NCBI RefSeq assembly: GCF_900103665.1
Contig: NZ_FNGY01000003.1
Span: forward strand, 620,001-684,000
DNA length: 64,000 bases
Direction of reading: 5' to 3'
From: Pedobacter steynii
GTDB taxonomy: Bacteria > Bacteroidota > Bacteroidia > Sphingobacteriales > Sphingobacteriaceae
In this document: positions 8,089-18,134 of the stretch, one piece after another
Layout of the letters: the number at the start of each line of letters is the position of its first letter
Numbering within the stretch: position 1 is the stretch's first letter
Made by a program: the position numbers and the translations under genes
The notes under the pieces: model-generated
The model's database searches: none
Told to the model about the DNA's origin: nothing
The model's input: only the letters and a program-made list of their open reading frames with translations

Positions 8089-10263
8089 TTAAAATTTTAT
8101 ACCTACAGATAATTTCACATTAAAGGGATCTCCATCTATATAATAGAAATTACGTCCTTCATAAGGAAAACTCGAAATGATATCACCTGATGACATATAA
8201 CGTTTCCCCGTCAGGTTATCGGCGATCATACGGAAAAAATATTTATCCTGAACATAACTGATTCCTGCATCAAATTTGGTGTAATCAGGGATGAACTGGT
8301 CTTTATCTGAAGTGCTCCGTTTGATGATTGTGGTTTGTCCCAGACTCAGGTTCAGACTCGCCAGATTCCTTAAAGGGAACTTATACTGTATCCAGGTATT
8401 GAAGATCTGTTGCGGTGTCTGCGGCATTTGTTTATCCAGACGTTCGGGATTTTTATCTTTGGTAATGACCGCTTTTACAAAAGTATAATTCGTGACCAAT
8501 GAAAGTTGATCGGTGATGTTACCGATAATATCCAGTTCTATGCCCTTGCTGGTCACCTCTCCAAACTGTATCCTATAGCCAGCATTCACTTCATCGTTGG
8601 CTGCAGTATTAATTCTGATGGTATGAAAACCTGTTAAAGTGGTATACAAACGGGAATTAAACCAATTCCGTTTCAGGCCGATCTCCAGATTTTTTCCCCT
8701 CTGAGGATCCAAAGGTTCCGCACCAATCACTTCTCTTGCGGCATTGACAATCGCTTTCTGGCCGGTTTGCGGAACAAAAGACTGATCATACAAAAAGAAA
8801 GCAGTAGTGGAGCTATCGATCAGGTAAGTTAGCGCTGCACGTGGAGAAAGGGCATTCTGGTGTTGTTTAACAGGAACCACTCCTCTCGCATTGGTGGTTA
8901 TTTTCTCATTTGTAAACCAGGTATACCTCGCACCGATCGTTAACAACAGCTGCTTATGCAGTTGAATATTGTCGTAGGCAAAAGCAGATTTTAAAAAAGT
9001 ATTGTTGGTGATTCTGGTCAGGCGTGTCGTTTGACGGGCCTGATCGGGATCTACAAAATTTGAAGGATTTGCTAAAGCGTAAGGGAATTCGATTTTGCCA
9101 TTATTCAGTGACAAGGAGTCTCTGCTGTTCGTATATTCGGCGCCAAATAATAACTGATGACGAATTGGGCCAGTCCTGATTTTACCACTTGCGAACAATT
9201 GGGATGAAAATGTTTTTCCTGACCCCATGCTCCGGCTTGACCTTCTCTCCGTCATTCCATCCGGTCTGAAATACACCTTACTCCCTTTGGAAGTCATGTT
9301 CCAACTGGAGTAGGGAGCCAATAAATAAGACGACTGCGAAGTCAGCTGCCAGTCTTTGTTAAATTTATGAACCGCATAAATTCTGCCGGTTTGATTTTGT
9401 GCATAGCTGATTGGCAGTCCATTTCCTGCACTGTAATTAATGCCGATTGGCCCGCTGAGTTTATCTGCTTCACTTCGTACTTTATCAAGAGACGATCCAT
9501 ATTGACTTTCCCCTCTTACCAGATTATACTCTGCCAATACAAAGGTGTTGGGGCTAAAGTTGTATTGCAATACAGGTGCGATCACATATTTATCCGTACG
9601 CAGATCATTCAGATAAGAATCCCTGTGCTGATAAGTGGTATTGAAACGGTAAGAAAAACCTTTTTTCTTAACCTCAGAGCCAATATCAACTGATGTCCGG
9701 AAGAAGTTAAAACTTCCGCCATTGACCACCACATTCAATAGTTTCTGACCAGGTGTCTTGGTGGAAATGTTTATCGATCCTCCGGGTTCTCCATAGGAAT
9801 TTAAAAACCCTGCGGGGCCTTTCACAAATTCTATGCTTTCGACCAGCGATTCATCGTCGATCAAAGCGCCATAACTGAAGCGGCGTGACATGCCATTGTA
9901 AGTGGAAAAAGCATTAAATCCCCGGATCTGAGCGGTAGCAGAATTGTCAAAAGGAGTGCTGTTGAGTGCAAAATAAACACCGCTGACGTTTCTCGCAGCA
10001 TCTCTAAGCTCCAAACCACCTTGTTGTTGTAGCAGTGAAGAGGGAATGCTGATGATACTCTGGGGAGTCTGCAATAGAGGTTGCAGTAATTTCAAGGTAT
10101 TGGTAAGGGTCTCTGGGCGTAGCCTGACCACCCTCTGTTTCACCACATTGACCTCCTTTAACTTGTTGACTTTCTGAACACGGGAAGCAGTATCGCTCTT
10201 CTGTCCGTAACTCAGGGGCTGATAGATCAAATAGAGGAAGGTTAAGTAAATTATTTTTTTCAT
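8089..10263 (-). CDS. TonB-dependent receptor, siderophore-receptor type
   Basis: A 724-residue outer-membrane receptor with a signal peptide (ending LSYGQ), a plug domain (about 60-170, with RDAARNVSGVYFALN, AQIRGFNAF and VESIEFVKGPAGFLNSYGEPGG) and a 22-strand type barrel ending in VKLSVGIKF with a terminal Phe. It resembles FhuE/FhuA-like siderophore receptors rather than SusC. Its placement between two ABC permeases and their ATPase, with only 10-11 bp gaps, is unusual and implies joint action across both membranes. Because the operon is divergent from lanthipeptide genes, it may bind the peptide, a metal complex or a related ligand; this is inference. Confidence 0.9.
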   Translation of the reverse strand: MKKIIYLTFLYLIYQPLSYGQKSDTASRVQKVNKLKEVNVVKQRVVRLRPETLTNTLKLLQPLLQTPQSIISIPSSLLQQQGGLELRDAARNVSGVYFALNSTPFDNSATAQIRGFNAFSTYNGMSRRFSYGALIDDESLVESIEFVKGPAGFLNSYGEPGGSINISTKTPGQKLLNVVVNGGSFNFFRTSVDIGSEVKKKGFSYRFNTTYQHRDSYLNDLRTDKYVIAPVLQYNFSPNTFVLAEYNLVRGESQYGSSLDKVRSEADKLSGPIGINYSAGNGLPISYAQNQTGRIYAVHKFNKDWQLTSQSSYLLAPYSSWNMTSKGSKVYFRPDGMTERRSSRSMGSGKTFSSQLFASGKIRTGPIRHQLLFGAEYTNSRDSLSLNNGKIEFPYALANPSNFVDPDQARQTTRLTRITNNTFLKSAFAYDNIQLHKQLLLTIGARYTWFTNEKITTNARGVVPVKQHQNALSPRAALTYLIDSSTTAFFLYDQSFVPQTGQKAIVNAAREVIGAEPLDPQRGKNLEIGLKRNWFNSRLYTTLTGFHTIRINTAANDEVNAGYRIQFGEVTSKGIELDIIGNITDQLSLVTNYTFVKAVITKDKNPERLDKQMPQTPQQIFNTWIQYKFPLRNLASLNLSLGQTTIIKRSTSDKDQFIPDYTKFDAGISYVQDKYFFRMIADNLTGKRYMSSGDIISSFPYEGRNFYYIDGDPFNVKLSVGIKF

Positions 10264-10274
10264 TTATGTATGGG

Positions 10275-11699
10275 TTATTTGAGTATGCTTTTTTTTCTTG
10301 CCATCCATAAAACCAGGGCAATCGCCAACCAAAGGGGTATGGTATTAGTTAAAATCCGGCTAATTCTTGTTTCATCCTCTGCAAGCTGAAAAACGGGTAG
10401 GTTCATCACCTCTTTACGGCTTAATTTTTTATTGGCCAGGAGATAGCTGTTCATCAGTTTCACCCAACGGTTTTGAAAGTCTCCTGCTTGTTGCTGGTAA
10501 AAGAGATAATCCCTTAAATCAGTCTGGGCGGTTGCATTGATCAGACTTTGCATTTGAGCGACAGGATTTAACCAGGCCGTTTTGCTTAACCAGGAATTAT
10601 GTGCCCTTGCTCCGGCATGGTATTTTTTTACATTTTCGTTCATCCGTCTGCCAAGCAGGTCATAGTAAGCCACAAATCTTTTGTTTCCATATTGGGCGGT
10701 ATCCGATGATTGTTTTAAGGGTAGATACTGCGGGTTATTGCGGTAAAAATGAACCAGCAACTCCTTAATGGGCATTTCCCAGGTATCCAGCATCGTTTCT
10801 CTTTGATGGGAAACCAGTTCAGTTCGTAAAGGCATAGGATATTTCAATGCGGCCAGTTTATTCATAACAGCCGGCAGAATTAAAGTCAGCAGCAACCAGA
10901 TCCCCAGCAAAGTCAGGGAGTTGATACGGGAAGATTTGCGTAAAACCACGACCAGCCAGCAGATAGAAAACCAGAATAAAAGATAAGTGGTCAGCACGAA
11001 AAACCAAAGGAGCACATCAGCTCCTGACAATAAAGTCCCCCTTGGATGCAATAAAAAACCAATCGTGCTCAGGCTCCAGCCAAGCATGCAAACCATTAAC
11101 AAACGAAACAGCAGTTTATGAAACAGAATCCGGTTGAGGTCCCCGCTTTGCACATTTAACAAACGGTCTGTCTGTTGCTCCTTTTCTTTGGCATGCAGAT
11201 CATAGCAAAGGGTAATGATCAATAGCGGAAATAAATAGATCAGTACAAAAGAAAAATCAAAATTTCCTGAAGCCAGTTTCTCCGGATTGGCGATCTCTGC
11301 ATTGGGCGGAGTAAGGATATCCCGTTTACTGTTAATGATGTCAAAATAAGGAAGAATATCGCGTTGACCGATCGCCATTAAAGCCAATCCCTTTGGTGGA
11401 TTGGTAGCAATTGGCGATGCCCGGTATTCAATCACCTGAGGTAATCCTGCCTGCGCAGCCAATGTCTTTCCTTTGCTGGTACTCGTGTCTGCATCAAAAC
11501 GCCCAAGCAGCTCCTGAAAATGAGATTTTTGGTTTTGAACCAAGGTATCCAGTCCTGAAAGTTGTTGTCCGACAAAGTGATGTCCTGTACTCAGGCTATA
11601 AAAGCCCATCAACAGGAAGAAGATAAGAATCAGTAGCTGAGCAGGCTGACGAAGAAATTGCCGCCATTCAAAGCTGAAAATTAATTTAAGTAATGGCAT
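10275..11699 (-). CDS. ABC-2 type permease, DUF3526 family (second)
   Basis: A 474-residue membrane protein with an N-terminal membrane segment (LLILIFFLLMGFYSLSTG), a long extracytoplasmic loop of about 110 residues, a central group of helices (about 145-275) and a final helix (TNTIPLWLAIALVLWMARK). The arrangement matches DUF3526 permeases related to NosY. It starts 3 bp after the stop of the first permease, so translation is probably coupled and the two may form a heterodimer with the ATPase encoded two genes downstream. Substrate unknown. Confidence 0.85.
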   Translation of the reverse strand: MPLLKLIFSFEWRQFLRQPAQLLILIFFLLMGFYSLSTGHHFVGQQLSGLDTLVQNQKSHFQELLGRFDADTSTSKGKTLAAQAGLPQVIEYRASPIATNPPKGLALMAIGQRDILPYFDIINSKRDILTPPNAEIANPEKLASGNFDFSFVLIYLFPLLIITLCYDLHAKEKEQQTDRLLNVQSGDLNRILFHKLLFRLLMVCMLGWSLSTIGFLLHPRGTLLSGADVLLWFFVLTTYLLFWFSICWLVVVLRKSSRINSLTLLGIWLLLTLILPAVMNKLAALKYPMPLRTELVSHQRETMLDTWEMPIKELLVHFYRNNPQYLPLKQSSDTAQYGNKRFVAYYDLLGRRMNENVKKYHAGARAHNSWLSKTAWLNPVAQMQSLINATAQTDLRDYLFYQQQAGDFQNRWVKLMNSYLLANKKLSRKEVMNLPVFQLAEDETRISRILTNTIPLWLAIALVLWMARKKSILK

Positions 11700-11702
11700 A
11701 TC

Positions 11703-13130
11703 CTAAAACAGTGAAGATTTCGAAACGAAGTGTAAAGACAGGGAGAGCAGCAATACCCAGCAGCAGATGGAAATTATTCCCGTTTTCTGCATCCCGGCAA
11801 CCTTGGAAAGAGAAGGGAAATCATACTGAAAATCCTTCAGCTGCCGGAAAAATTCCGGACTTGCAATGTAAGCCTGCTGACCTTTCTGAGGATGATTTGC
11901 CAGTTCCAGATTTAACTCCCGGATCAATCCGTTCCGGTATTTTTTTGCCTGCATAAAGAAATTCTGATGGTGGAAAAAATCTGTCCCCGACATGGCCATA
12001 GAGAGCCGTTTCAAACTGATAAAAGGGTTCAGTAACCCTGCATTATTCAGAAAAGATTGCTGCTGGTTAAAGGTATATTCCAACTCCGCATAGTAATGAT
12101 CAAACACCTTATTCTGGTAATCTTCATTGTACTGCAGGATTAAGCCATCCGCATTCACTGGCAACTGACTGGCGATAGCTGCTTTATATTTTTTCAGTAA
12201 GGCATTCAGGTAATTTTCGGCTCTTTCCTGATAAGGTGGATCACCATTAATACCTTTTAAAAAACCTGCCCTGATATGGTCCTTGAAGGCGGCCCTTGAC
12301 ATTAAAGGATAGCGTTTATCCGCCATTCCTGTTGCTATTTTAGGCAACAAGACACAGCTAAGAAGCCACAGGCTTAAAATCACCATAATCGCAGTTGCTG
12401 AGCGCCTGCTCAATACGGATACAAGGACCCCTGTTAAAGTCAGGAGCAGATAGAACAACAAATATCCGGCAACAATGATGAGAAACCGGCCGATTAACGC
12501 TGTTCCTGAAGGTACAAAAAACAGGAAGAGCAACACTACTGTAAAAATGGGCAGAACCAGCAGGATCACAAAAAGGTAATTGGCAAAAACCTTCCCCCAT
12601 ACGAGCTGAACTGGTTTTAGTCCTTGAGCCATCAACATTTTAAACGTACCCGATTCCTTTTCAAAAGTCAGGGATGAGGAACTGATAAACAGCAACAATA
12701 AAGGAATGAGCAATTGCATGATCATGGCCAGCGTAAAAGAACCGAAACGCATCAGGGCATCATTACTTTCTGCATTGCTGTAATCAACCTCATGCTGCAC
12801 ATGTGCCTCTACCCGATAGGTGGTACCGAAGTAATCATTTAATCCCGGATCAAATGCACTGATCAGATTTAATGGCTTAAAAAGAACAGTCCCGAAATGG
12901 GCGGCATCATGTGGATTGGTATGCTGGGCTTTAAACTGATCGCGAAACTTCGCATTGGAAAACTCCCGGCTTTGCTGATCCTGCTGATATTGAAAAACAG
13001 TGAGTAAACCACTTACTACAAACAAAGTATAAACGATGACCGCCAATGTACTCATGATGCGGTCCCGGTAAGCCAGCTGGAATTCTTTCCGGACTATCGT
13101 CCGTAATGTAGGGAATAAGTTCAAAGACAT
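11703..13130 (-). CDS. ABC-2 type permease, DUF3526 family (first)
   Basis: A 475-residue permease with an N-terminal helix (STLAVIVYTLFVVSGLLTVF), a large outside loop containing NPHDAAHFGTVLFKPLNLIS and FDPGLNDYFG (typical of DUF3526 proteins), a cluster of helices (about 140-260) and a C-terminal helix. It is the first gene of the leftward ABC/TonB operon. Its ATG lies only 77 bp from the start of the divergent C39 exporter, so the two operons share one promoter region, which holds two copies of the TTGCA(A/T)C palindrome. A role in self-protection or in handling the peptide made by the neighbouring cluster is plausible but unproven. Confidence 0.87.
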   Translation of the reverse strand: MSLNLFPTLRTIVRKEFQLAYRDRIMSTLAVIVYTLFVVSGLLTVFQYQQDQQSREFSNAKFRDQFKAQHTNPHDAAHFGTVLFKPLNLISAFDPGLNDYFGTTYRVEAHVQHEVDYSNAESNDALMRFGSFTLAMIMQLLIPLLLLFISSSSLTFEKESGTFKMLMAQGLKPVQLVWGKVFANYLFVILLVLPIFTVVLLFLFFVPSGTALIGRFLIIVAGYLLFYLLLTLTGVLVSVLSRRSATAIMVILSLWLLSCVLLPKIATGMADKRYPLMSRAAFKDHIRAGFLKGINGDPPYQERAENYLNALLKKYKAAIASQLPVNADGLILQYNEDYQNKVFDHYYAELEYTFNQQQSFLNNAGLLNPFISLKRLSMAMSGTDFFHHQNFFMQAKKYRNGLIRELNLELANHPQKGQQAYIASPEFFRQLKDFQYDFPSLSKVAGMQKTGIISICCWVLLLSLSLHFVSKSSLF

Positions 13131-13143
13131 TTACATAAATTAA

Positions 13144-13192
13144 TTGCATCAAAGTTGCATTATAATTATCATATTTGCAACAGTGTTGTATT
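13144..13192. promoter_or_regulatory. Divergent lanthipeptide promoter region with two palindromes
   Basis: Copy A at 13144-13160 reads TTGCATC-AAA-GTTGCAT. Copy B at 13174-13190 reads TTTGCAAC-AGT-GTTGTA with partial symmetry. Both resemble the perfect palindrome at 21307-21325 upstream of the precursor gene. On the minus strand, CAACTTTG (13157-13150) fits a Bacteroidota -7 box with one mismatch. On the plus strand, CATATTTG (13170-13177) fits one with one mismatch. The regulator is not encoded nearby. Confidence 0.55.
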
Positions 13193-13207
13193 TAATACCT
13201 TTTGTAT

Positions 13208-15412
13208 ATGTACTCTTTTTTTTCTTTCGGCAGGAAGTTTCCTTTTCACAAACAACCAGATGCAATGGACTGCGGGCCTGTCTGCCTGAAGATCATTACG
13301 GAGTATTATGGAAAGACTTTCCCTTTGTCACATTTCCGGAAATTATGCAACCTCGGAAAACAGGGAACCACCATGGCCAGTATGATTTCAGCTTCGAAGT
13401 CACTGGGCTTTAAGACACTTGCCGCAGAATTACCTTACCTGCAACTGCGGAACAAGGTACCCCTTCCCTGCATCCTTCACTGGGAAAAAGAACATTACGT
13501 GGTTTTATACCATATTACTGATAAATACGCCTGGTTATCAGATCCTGCAATGACCAGCAAGCTGAAGATCAAAACCAGTGATTTCCTCCATTCCTGGCGG
13601 ATAGAAGAAGGTAGTGATATAGGCAGGGTTTTGCTTCTGGAAACCACTCCTGACTTTCAGGAGCAACAAAACGTTCCTGAACAATCCGCTTCTTTATGGT
13701 CATTGCTCCCCTACCTCAAATTACATCGCAAAAGTTTAATTCCCATCGGTCTTAGCCTGATTCTTGCCAGTGTTTTCTCTTTAATCATTCCATTACTGAC
13801 CCAACTGATTGTTGATAAAGGGATAAACGGAAAAAACACCAATCTTCTTTTTCTGATCTGCATCGGCCAGCTCATGTTGTTTTCCGGACGAATGCTCATG
13901 GATTTCCTTCGTGCCCGTCTTTTATTCAGGCTGGGAGCCCGAACGAGTATTACGCTGTTAAAAGAGTTTCTTGCGAAGCTGATGCAATTGCCTTTTTCCT
14001 TTTTTGACAACCGGCAGGCGGGCGACAATATGCAAAGGGTGAATGATAACCAGCGTGTGGAAGAATTCCTGACCAATTCACTAATCAGCTTTATCCTCTC
14101 CCTGATCACCCTCCTTGTCCTGGGTGGAGTATTATGGTACTACAACTGGCAAATTTTTCTGATTTTCCTCGCTGGGGCAACACTCAGTGTCTTATGGTCC
14201 AATTCATTTAAGCAAAAAAGAAAAATCATCGACCAGAAGAAATTCAAAGTGCTCTCTGCCAATCAACAGCTTTTGCTGGAGATTTTTTATGCCATGCAGG
14301 AGATTAAACTGACGGGCAGTGAAAAAGAAAAACAACAATTATGGGAAGGTTTACAAGACCGTTCTTACGATCTGAAGCTGGAAGCCCTACAACTTGATCA
14401 GCTGATGCAAGGTATTGGATACTTCATTAATGAGGTCAAAAATGTTTTCATCACTTATGCTGCTGCCATGCTGGTCATCAATGAACAGGTCACTTTAGGT
14501 GGAATGCTGGCCATTACTTATATCTGCGGACAGCTCAATACCCCGATCACACAATTGATAGAATTTGCCAGGGTCTCCCAGAATACAAAATTCAGTCTGC
14601 AACGTATGGCAGAAGTTCATCAGGAAATCCCGGAAGATTTTGAGCTCAAAGATCAGTATGTCCCTTCAGGTCCCCGGGACATCATACTAAAGCAACTCAG
14701 CTTTCAATATGGGAACCCTCAGGCACCGTTTGTCCTAAAAAACGTAGACCTGTTTATTCCCGCAGGAAAAGTTACCGCCATCGTAGGCATGAGTGGAAGC
14801 GGCAAAACAACCCTCATTAAACTCTTACTGAAATTTTATGAGATTAATAAAGGCTCCATCACCGTTGGAGACCAATCTTTAGCTCAGCTTCATGCCAAAG
14901 CCTGGAGGGCATCCTGTGGTGTAGTGATGCAGGATGGCTATATTTTTATGGATACCATTGCCAATAACATCTATGCAGGCGCAATTGTCAAAGATGAAAA
15001 ACGGCTTCATGAAGTAGCCAGAATGGCGAACATGCATGATTTCTTCAGTTCCATGCCTTTCGGTTACCAGACTGTAGTTGGAAGAGATGGGTATGGATTA
15101 AGTGAAGGACAAAAACAGCGGCTCCTGATTGCCAGACTGATCTATAGAAATCCATCTTATGTCTTTCTCGACGAAGCCACCAATTCCCTGGATGCCCATA
15201 ATGAATTGTCCATCGTCAATAACCTGAATGAATTCTTTAAAGGCAAAACTGTATTGATTGTTGCCCATAGGCTAAGCACCGTAAAAAACGCAGATCAGAT
15301 AGTGGTCCTGAATCAGGGAGCGCTCGTAGAAAAAGGCACACATCAGGAGCTGATTCAACTTAAGGGCAGCTATTACCACCTCATTAAAAATCAATTAGAA
15401 CTCAGTAAATAA
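13208..15412 (+). CDS. lanT: C39-peptidase ABC exporter for GG-leader peptide
   Basis: A 734-residue bacteriocin-type ABC transporter that cuts the leader after Gly-Gly and exports the product. The N-terminal C39 peptidase has C22 (MDCGPVCL), H96 (EHYVVLYH) and D112 (LSDPA), with Q16 also present, so the protease site looks intact. A six-helix membrane domain (about 165-450) and an ATPase follow, with Walker A GMSGSGKTT (about 527-535), signature LSEGQKQR and Walker B YVFLDEAT. I chose the ATG at 13208; an in-frame TTG lies 6 bp upstream. It opens the biosynthetic operon, and the dehydratase gene follows after 28 bp. The natural substrate is most likely the precursor encoded at 21031-21225, whose leader ends in SGG. 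Confidence 0.95.
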   Translation: MYSFFSFGRKFPFHKQPDAMDCGPVCLKIITEYYGKTFPLSHFRKLCNLGKQGTTMASMISASKSLGFKTLAAELPYLQLRNKVPLPCILHWEKEHYVVLYHITDKYAWLSDPAMTSKLKIKTSDFLHSWRIEEGSDIGRVLLLETTPDFQEQQNVPEQSASLWSLLPYLKLHRKSLIPIGLSLILASVFSLIIPLLTQLIVDKGINGKNTNLLFLICIGQLMLFSGRMLMDFLRARLLFRLGARTSITLLKEFLAKLMQLPFSFFDNRQAGDNMQRVNDNQRVEEFLTNSLISFILSLITLLVLGGVLWYYNWQIFLIFLAGATLSVLWSNSFKQKRKIIDQKKFKVLSANQQLLLEIFYAMQEIKLTGSEKEKQQLWEGLQDRSYDLKLEALQLDQLMQGIGYFINEVKNVFITYAAAMLVINEQVTLGGMLAITYICGQLNTPITQLIEFARVSQNTKFSLQRMAEVHQEIPEDFELKDQYVPSGPRDIILKQLSFQYGNPQAPFVLKNVDLFIPAGKVTAIVGMSGSGKTTLIKLLLKFYEINKGSITVGDQSLAQLHAKAWRASCGVVMQDGYIFMDTIANNIYAGAIVKDEKRLHEVARMANMHDFFSSMPFGYQTVVGRDGYGLSEGQKQRLLIARLIYRNPSYVFLDEATNSLDAHNELSIVNNLNEFFKGKTVLIVAHRLSTVKNADQIVVLNQGALVEKGTHQELIQLKGSYYHLIKNQLELSK

Positions 15413-15440
15413 TCCATTTCAAAATAAAACCAGAATAAAA

Positions 15441-18131
15441 ATGAGCATTCAGATATTTCCACATTCTTTAGTCAGATATGCTGGTATGGATTACCGGACC
15501 TTTGATGATTTTAAGCTGAAAGGAGCAACCGAAATCCTGCAAAAACACCAATACATCCTTCGCGAAAAAGCAAGACTGAAGCTATTGATCTGTGATGGAT
15601 TATACGACTTAATTACCGCACAGACAACCGATGAAAACAGACAAATTCTGATTAACCTGAAACGACAGATCTATAACAACAAAAAAATAGCGATTCAAAA
15701 GCTGGACGAATCAATGGGCTTACTTCCTGTTGCACTCGCGTTAGAATTAAAAAGCTATCTCTTTTTGGAGCAGTCTATCGTGAATTTCCACGATGCTAAC
15801 CGAACAAACTTTCAACGTCAGCTGACAGGGCAATACAGAAAGCTTCAACAGCTGGCCTTTGCTCCTTCCCTGCAAAATGGACTACTCTTATCCAGCCCGG
15901 TTTTATTGGAGCAATTGCCCGGATATCAAAACAGAGAACCAGAGGCATTTCGTCAAAAAGAGCACAGGATAAGTTTTAGTTTGCTACGTTACCTAACCAG
16001 AATGTGTTTCAAAACTTCGCCTTTTAGTACTTTTACCTATACCGGAATCATGCAGTTGTCTGGGAAGCAACCCCGGAAACAGGAGCTATTTTCCAAAACC
16101 ATTGACCATAAAATCAGGCTGAACAACAAACTGTTTGAATATCTAAAATCTGTATTGGTTCATCATCCCCGGATCAATGAACTCATGACTGTCAGGCTCA
16201 ACGAGACTGCTACAATCAAAGTAGAAAAGATCCATTTCCTGATCAATTTTAACAATATAGAATCCTTTCAGCAATTGCCTGCAACAGGATTACAACTTCT
16301 GATCTTTCATTATCTCAGGAAAGAAAAACAAGCACCAACCTTGATTCAGTTAATAGATAAAGTGTCAGAGTCTGTAGAAAATGCCAGTGCGGACCTAATA
16401 AAAACCTATCTTTTTAAACTCATTTCTGCTGGATTACTGGAACTAAGTATGGAAACTTCAGGCATCAACCCTAAATGGGATGAAGAACTATTGAAATTTC
16501 TCCTGAAAACGACACCTCAAGACGCTGACACCCAACAGCTAATTGGCCTTTTTGAACAATTACAGCAATACAAATCCAGCTATTCGAAGGGAAATACTGC
16601 TGAACGAGGCTCAATACTCCGGGCTGCGGAACACCAGCTTGATACAGTTTTAAAAGCATTAGCGCATTCGGCCGGGTTAACCAGCCCTCAAAAAGAAATG
16701 GATCAGGTTTCAGAATCCAATCCCAATGCAGCATTTGAAATTCTCAATTTCAAATCGTACCGTTTTTCTGGCAGACAGCTGTTTTACGAAGATTGTTATA
16801 CCACAGAACCTGAATTTTTAGAGAAAGCCCTGATCACAGATTTCACAAAAAAGGCCGATCAGCTGCTGAGTCACCTGAGCCCGATGGATTTGTTAAAAAC
16901 CGAACGTCAGAAAATGACCTCTTTTTTCCGGGAACACTATCCTGAAAATACGAAAGTAAAAGTCGCAGATTTTTACCATGCTTATTACTTTCATATAAAA
17001 AAGCCCGAGAAAGAAAATGCAGCAACATTGTCTACCAAAAATTCGGGTGAATGGGTAACGGCCCTCAGTCTGAAATTGGCAGATTTAACGCTGAATAAGC
17101 CGGATTCCATCCACCTTGATCATCATTTTTTTGAACCTTTATCTACCTGCAAAATAGCAGAAACTCAATATTCCAGGGCACTTTTTGTCCAGTTTTATTT
17201 AAAAAAGCAGGATGCTCGTGAAGAAAGTCAGGATGTTATTTTCGGAGTCATCAATTCTGTTCTTCCCGGAATGGGTAAAGTAAGCGGCCGGTTCCTGCCT
17301 CTGTTCTCTCCTGAGCTTAGTACTGATTTTCTACGTTATAACTCGCAACTTCATCCGGGAATACTCAAAGCAGAAATCAATGATGCTTCGAGTTTTAATG
17401 CCAATATACATCCCTCCTTACTTGACCATGAATTGGCCTTACCCGGAGGGAACAAAAGCTATCCGGAACATCAGCAAATACAAATTGACGACTTGATGGT
17501 CAGCTTTAATGAAAAAACCAACTTTCTTAAACTTAGCTATAGAGAAAAAGATATTTACACTTATGACCTATGTCTGGAGTCATTTTATAATCGTTCCAAT
17601 CTTTACCAGCTAATGGCCCACTTTAACGAAGAAGAAAAGGTATTTTTTCCACAATTTATCAGCCTGGTAGATGCTCACTATCTGGGGCCTGAAGAAGAAC
17701 AGGTTGGAGAAATTCTCTCCCTCCCCAGAATCACTTATGAAAAAACGGTCATCATCCGAAGAAAAACATGGCGTATAAAGACGGACTCCATACCAGTCCA
17801 ACAACCATCAGAACCAGATTACGACTATTTCATCAGGATTAATGACTGGCGTCTCGGGCATGAACTTCCAGTCAATATCTTCTTGTTTTTAAGAAAAAAA
17901 TCTTTCTTCATCAAACCCTCGCTTCAGAAGGACGCAAAAAAAGAAGGATTTAATGATGATTATAAACCTCAGTTTATTTCATTTGAACAACCCTTACTCA
18001 TCGAATTGTTCAAACGTCTGCTGGCCAGGGCGGGCGATTATGTGGTCGTAGAAGAAATGCTGCCGGAACTCCCAACTGAAAGCCCATCTGAACCTGTTAA
18101 AGAATACCTGCTACATTGGTATAAATATTAA
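15441..18131 (+). CDS. lanB: Lanthipeptide dehydratase LanB, glutamylation part
   Basis: An 896-residue protein of the lantibiotic dehydratase N-terminal family. It transfers glutamate from glutamyl-tRNA to Ser/Thr of the precursor. The motif CFKTSPFSTFTYTG at about residues 190-203 is the family landmark. Later blocks FYHAYYFHI, VNSVLPGMGKVSGRF and DYDYFIRINDWRLGHELPVN follow the known order for this family. Full-length LanB proteins are about 1000 residues with a C-terminal elimination domain; here that domain is a separate gene that starts 3 bp downstream. Base composition and codon use look like those of neighbouring genes. Third position in the cluster is consistent with a class I lanthipeptide pathway. 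Confidence 0.93.
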   Translation: MSIQIFPHSLVRYAGMDYRTFDDFKLKGATEILQKHQYILREKARLKLLICDGLYDLITAQTTDENRQILINLKRQIYNNKKIAIQKLDESMGLLPVALALELKSYLFLEQSIVNFHDANRTNFQRQLTGQYRKLQQLAFAPSLQNGLLLSSPVLLEQLPGYQNREPEAFRQKEHRISFSLLRYLTRMCFKTSPFSTFTYTGIMQLSGKQPRKQELFSKTIDHKIRLNNKLFEYLKSVLVHHPRINELMTVRLNETATIKVEKIHFLINFNNIESFQQLPATGLQLLIFHYLRKEKQAPTLIQLIDKVSESVENASADLIKTYLFKLISAGLLELSMETSGINPKWDEELLKFLLKTTPQDADTQQLIGLFEQLQQYKSSYSKGNTAERGSILRAAEHQLDTVLKALAHSAGLTSPQKEMDQVSESNPNAAFEILNFKSYRFSGRQLFYEDCYTTEPEFLEKALITDFTKKADQLLSHLSPMDLLKTERQKMTSFFREHYPENTKVKVADFYHAYYFHIKKPEKENAATLSTKNSGEWVTALSLKLADLTLNKPDSIHLDHHFFEPLSTCKIAETQYSRALFVQFYLKKQDAREESQDVIFGVINSVLPGMGKVSGRFLPLFSPELSTDFLRYNSQLHPGILKAEINDASSFNANIHPSLLDHELALPGGNKSYPEHQQIQIDDLMVSFNEKTNFLKLSYREKDIYTYDLCLESFYNRSNLYQLMAHFNEEEKVFFPQFISLVDAHYLGPEEEQVGEILSLPRITYEKTVIIRRKTWRIKTDSIPVQQPSEPDYDYFIRINDWRLGHELPVNIFLFLRKKSFFIKPSLQKDAKKEGFNDDYKPQFISFEQPLLIELFKRLLARAGDYVVVEEMLPELPTESPSEPVKEYLLHWYKY

Positions 18132-18134
18132 ACT

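Noticed and set aside
13174..13204. Promoter TTTG-N18-TACCTTTTG for the C39 exporter
   Set aside because: The fit is good but the start site would fall at or after the ATG at 13208, so the upstream CATATTTG box is more likely.
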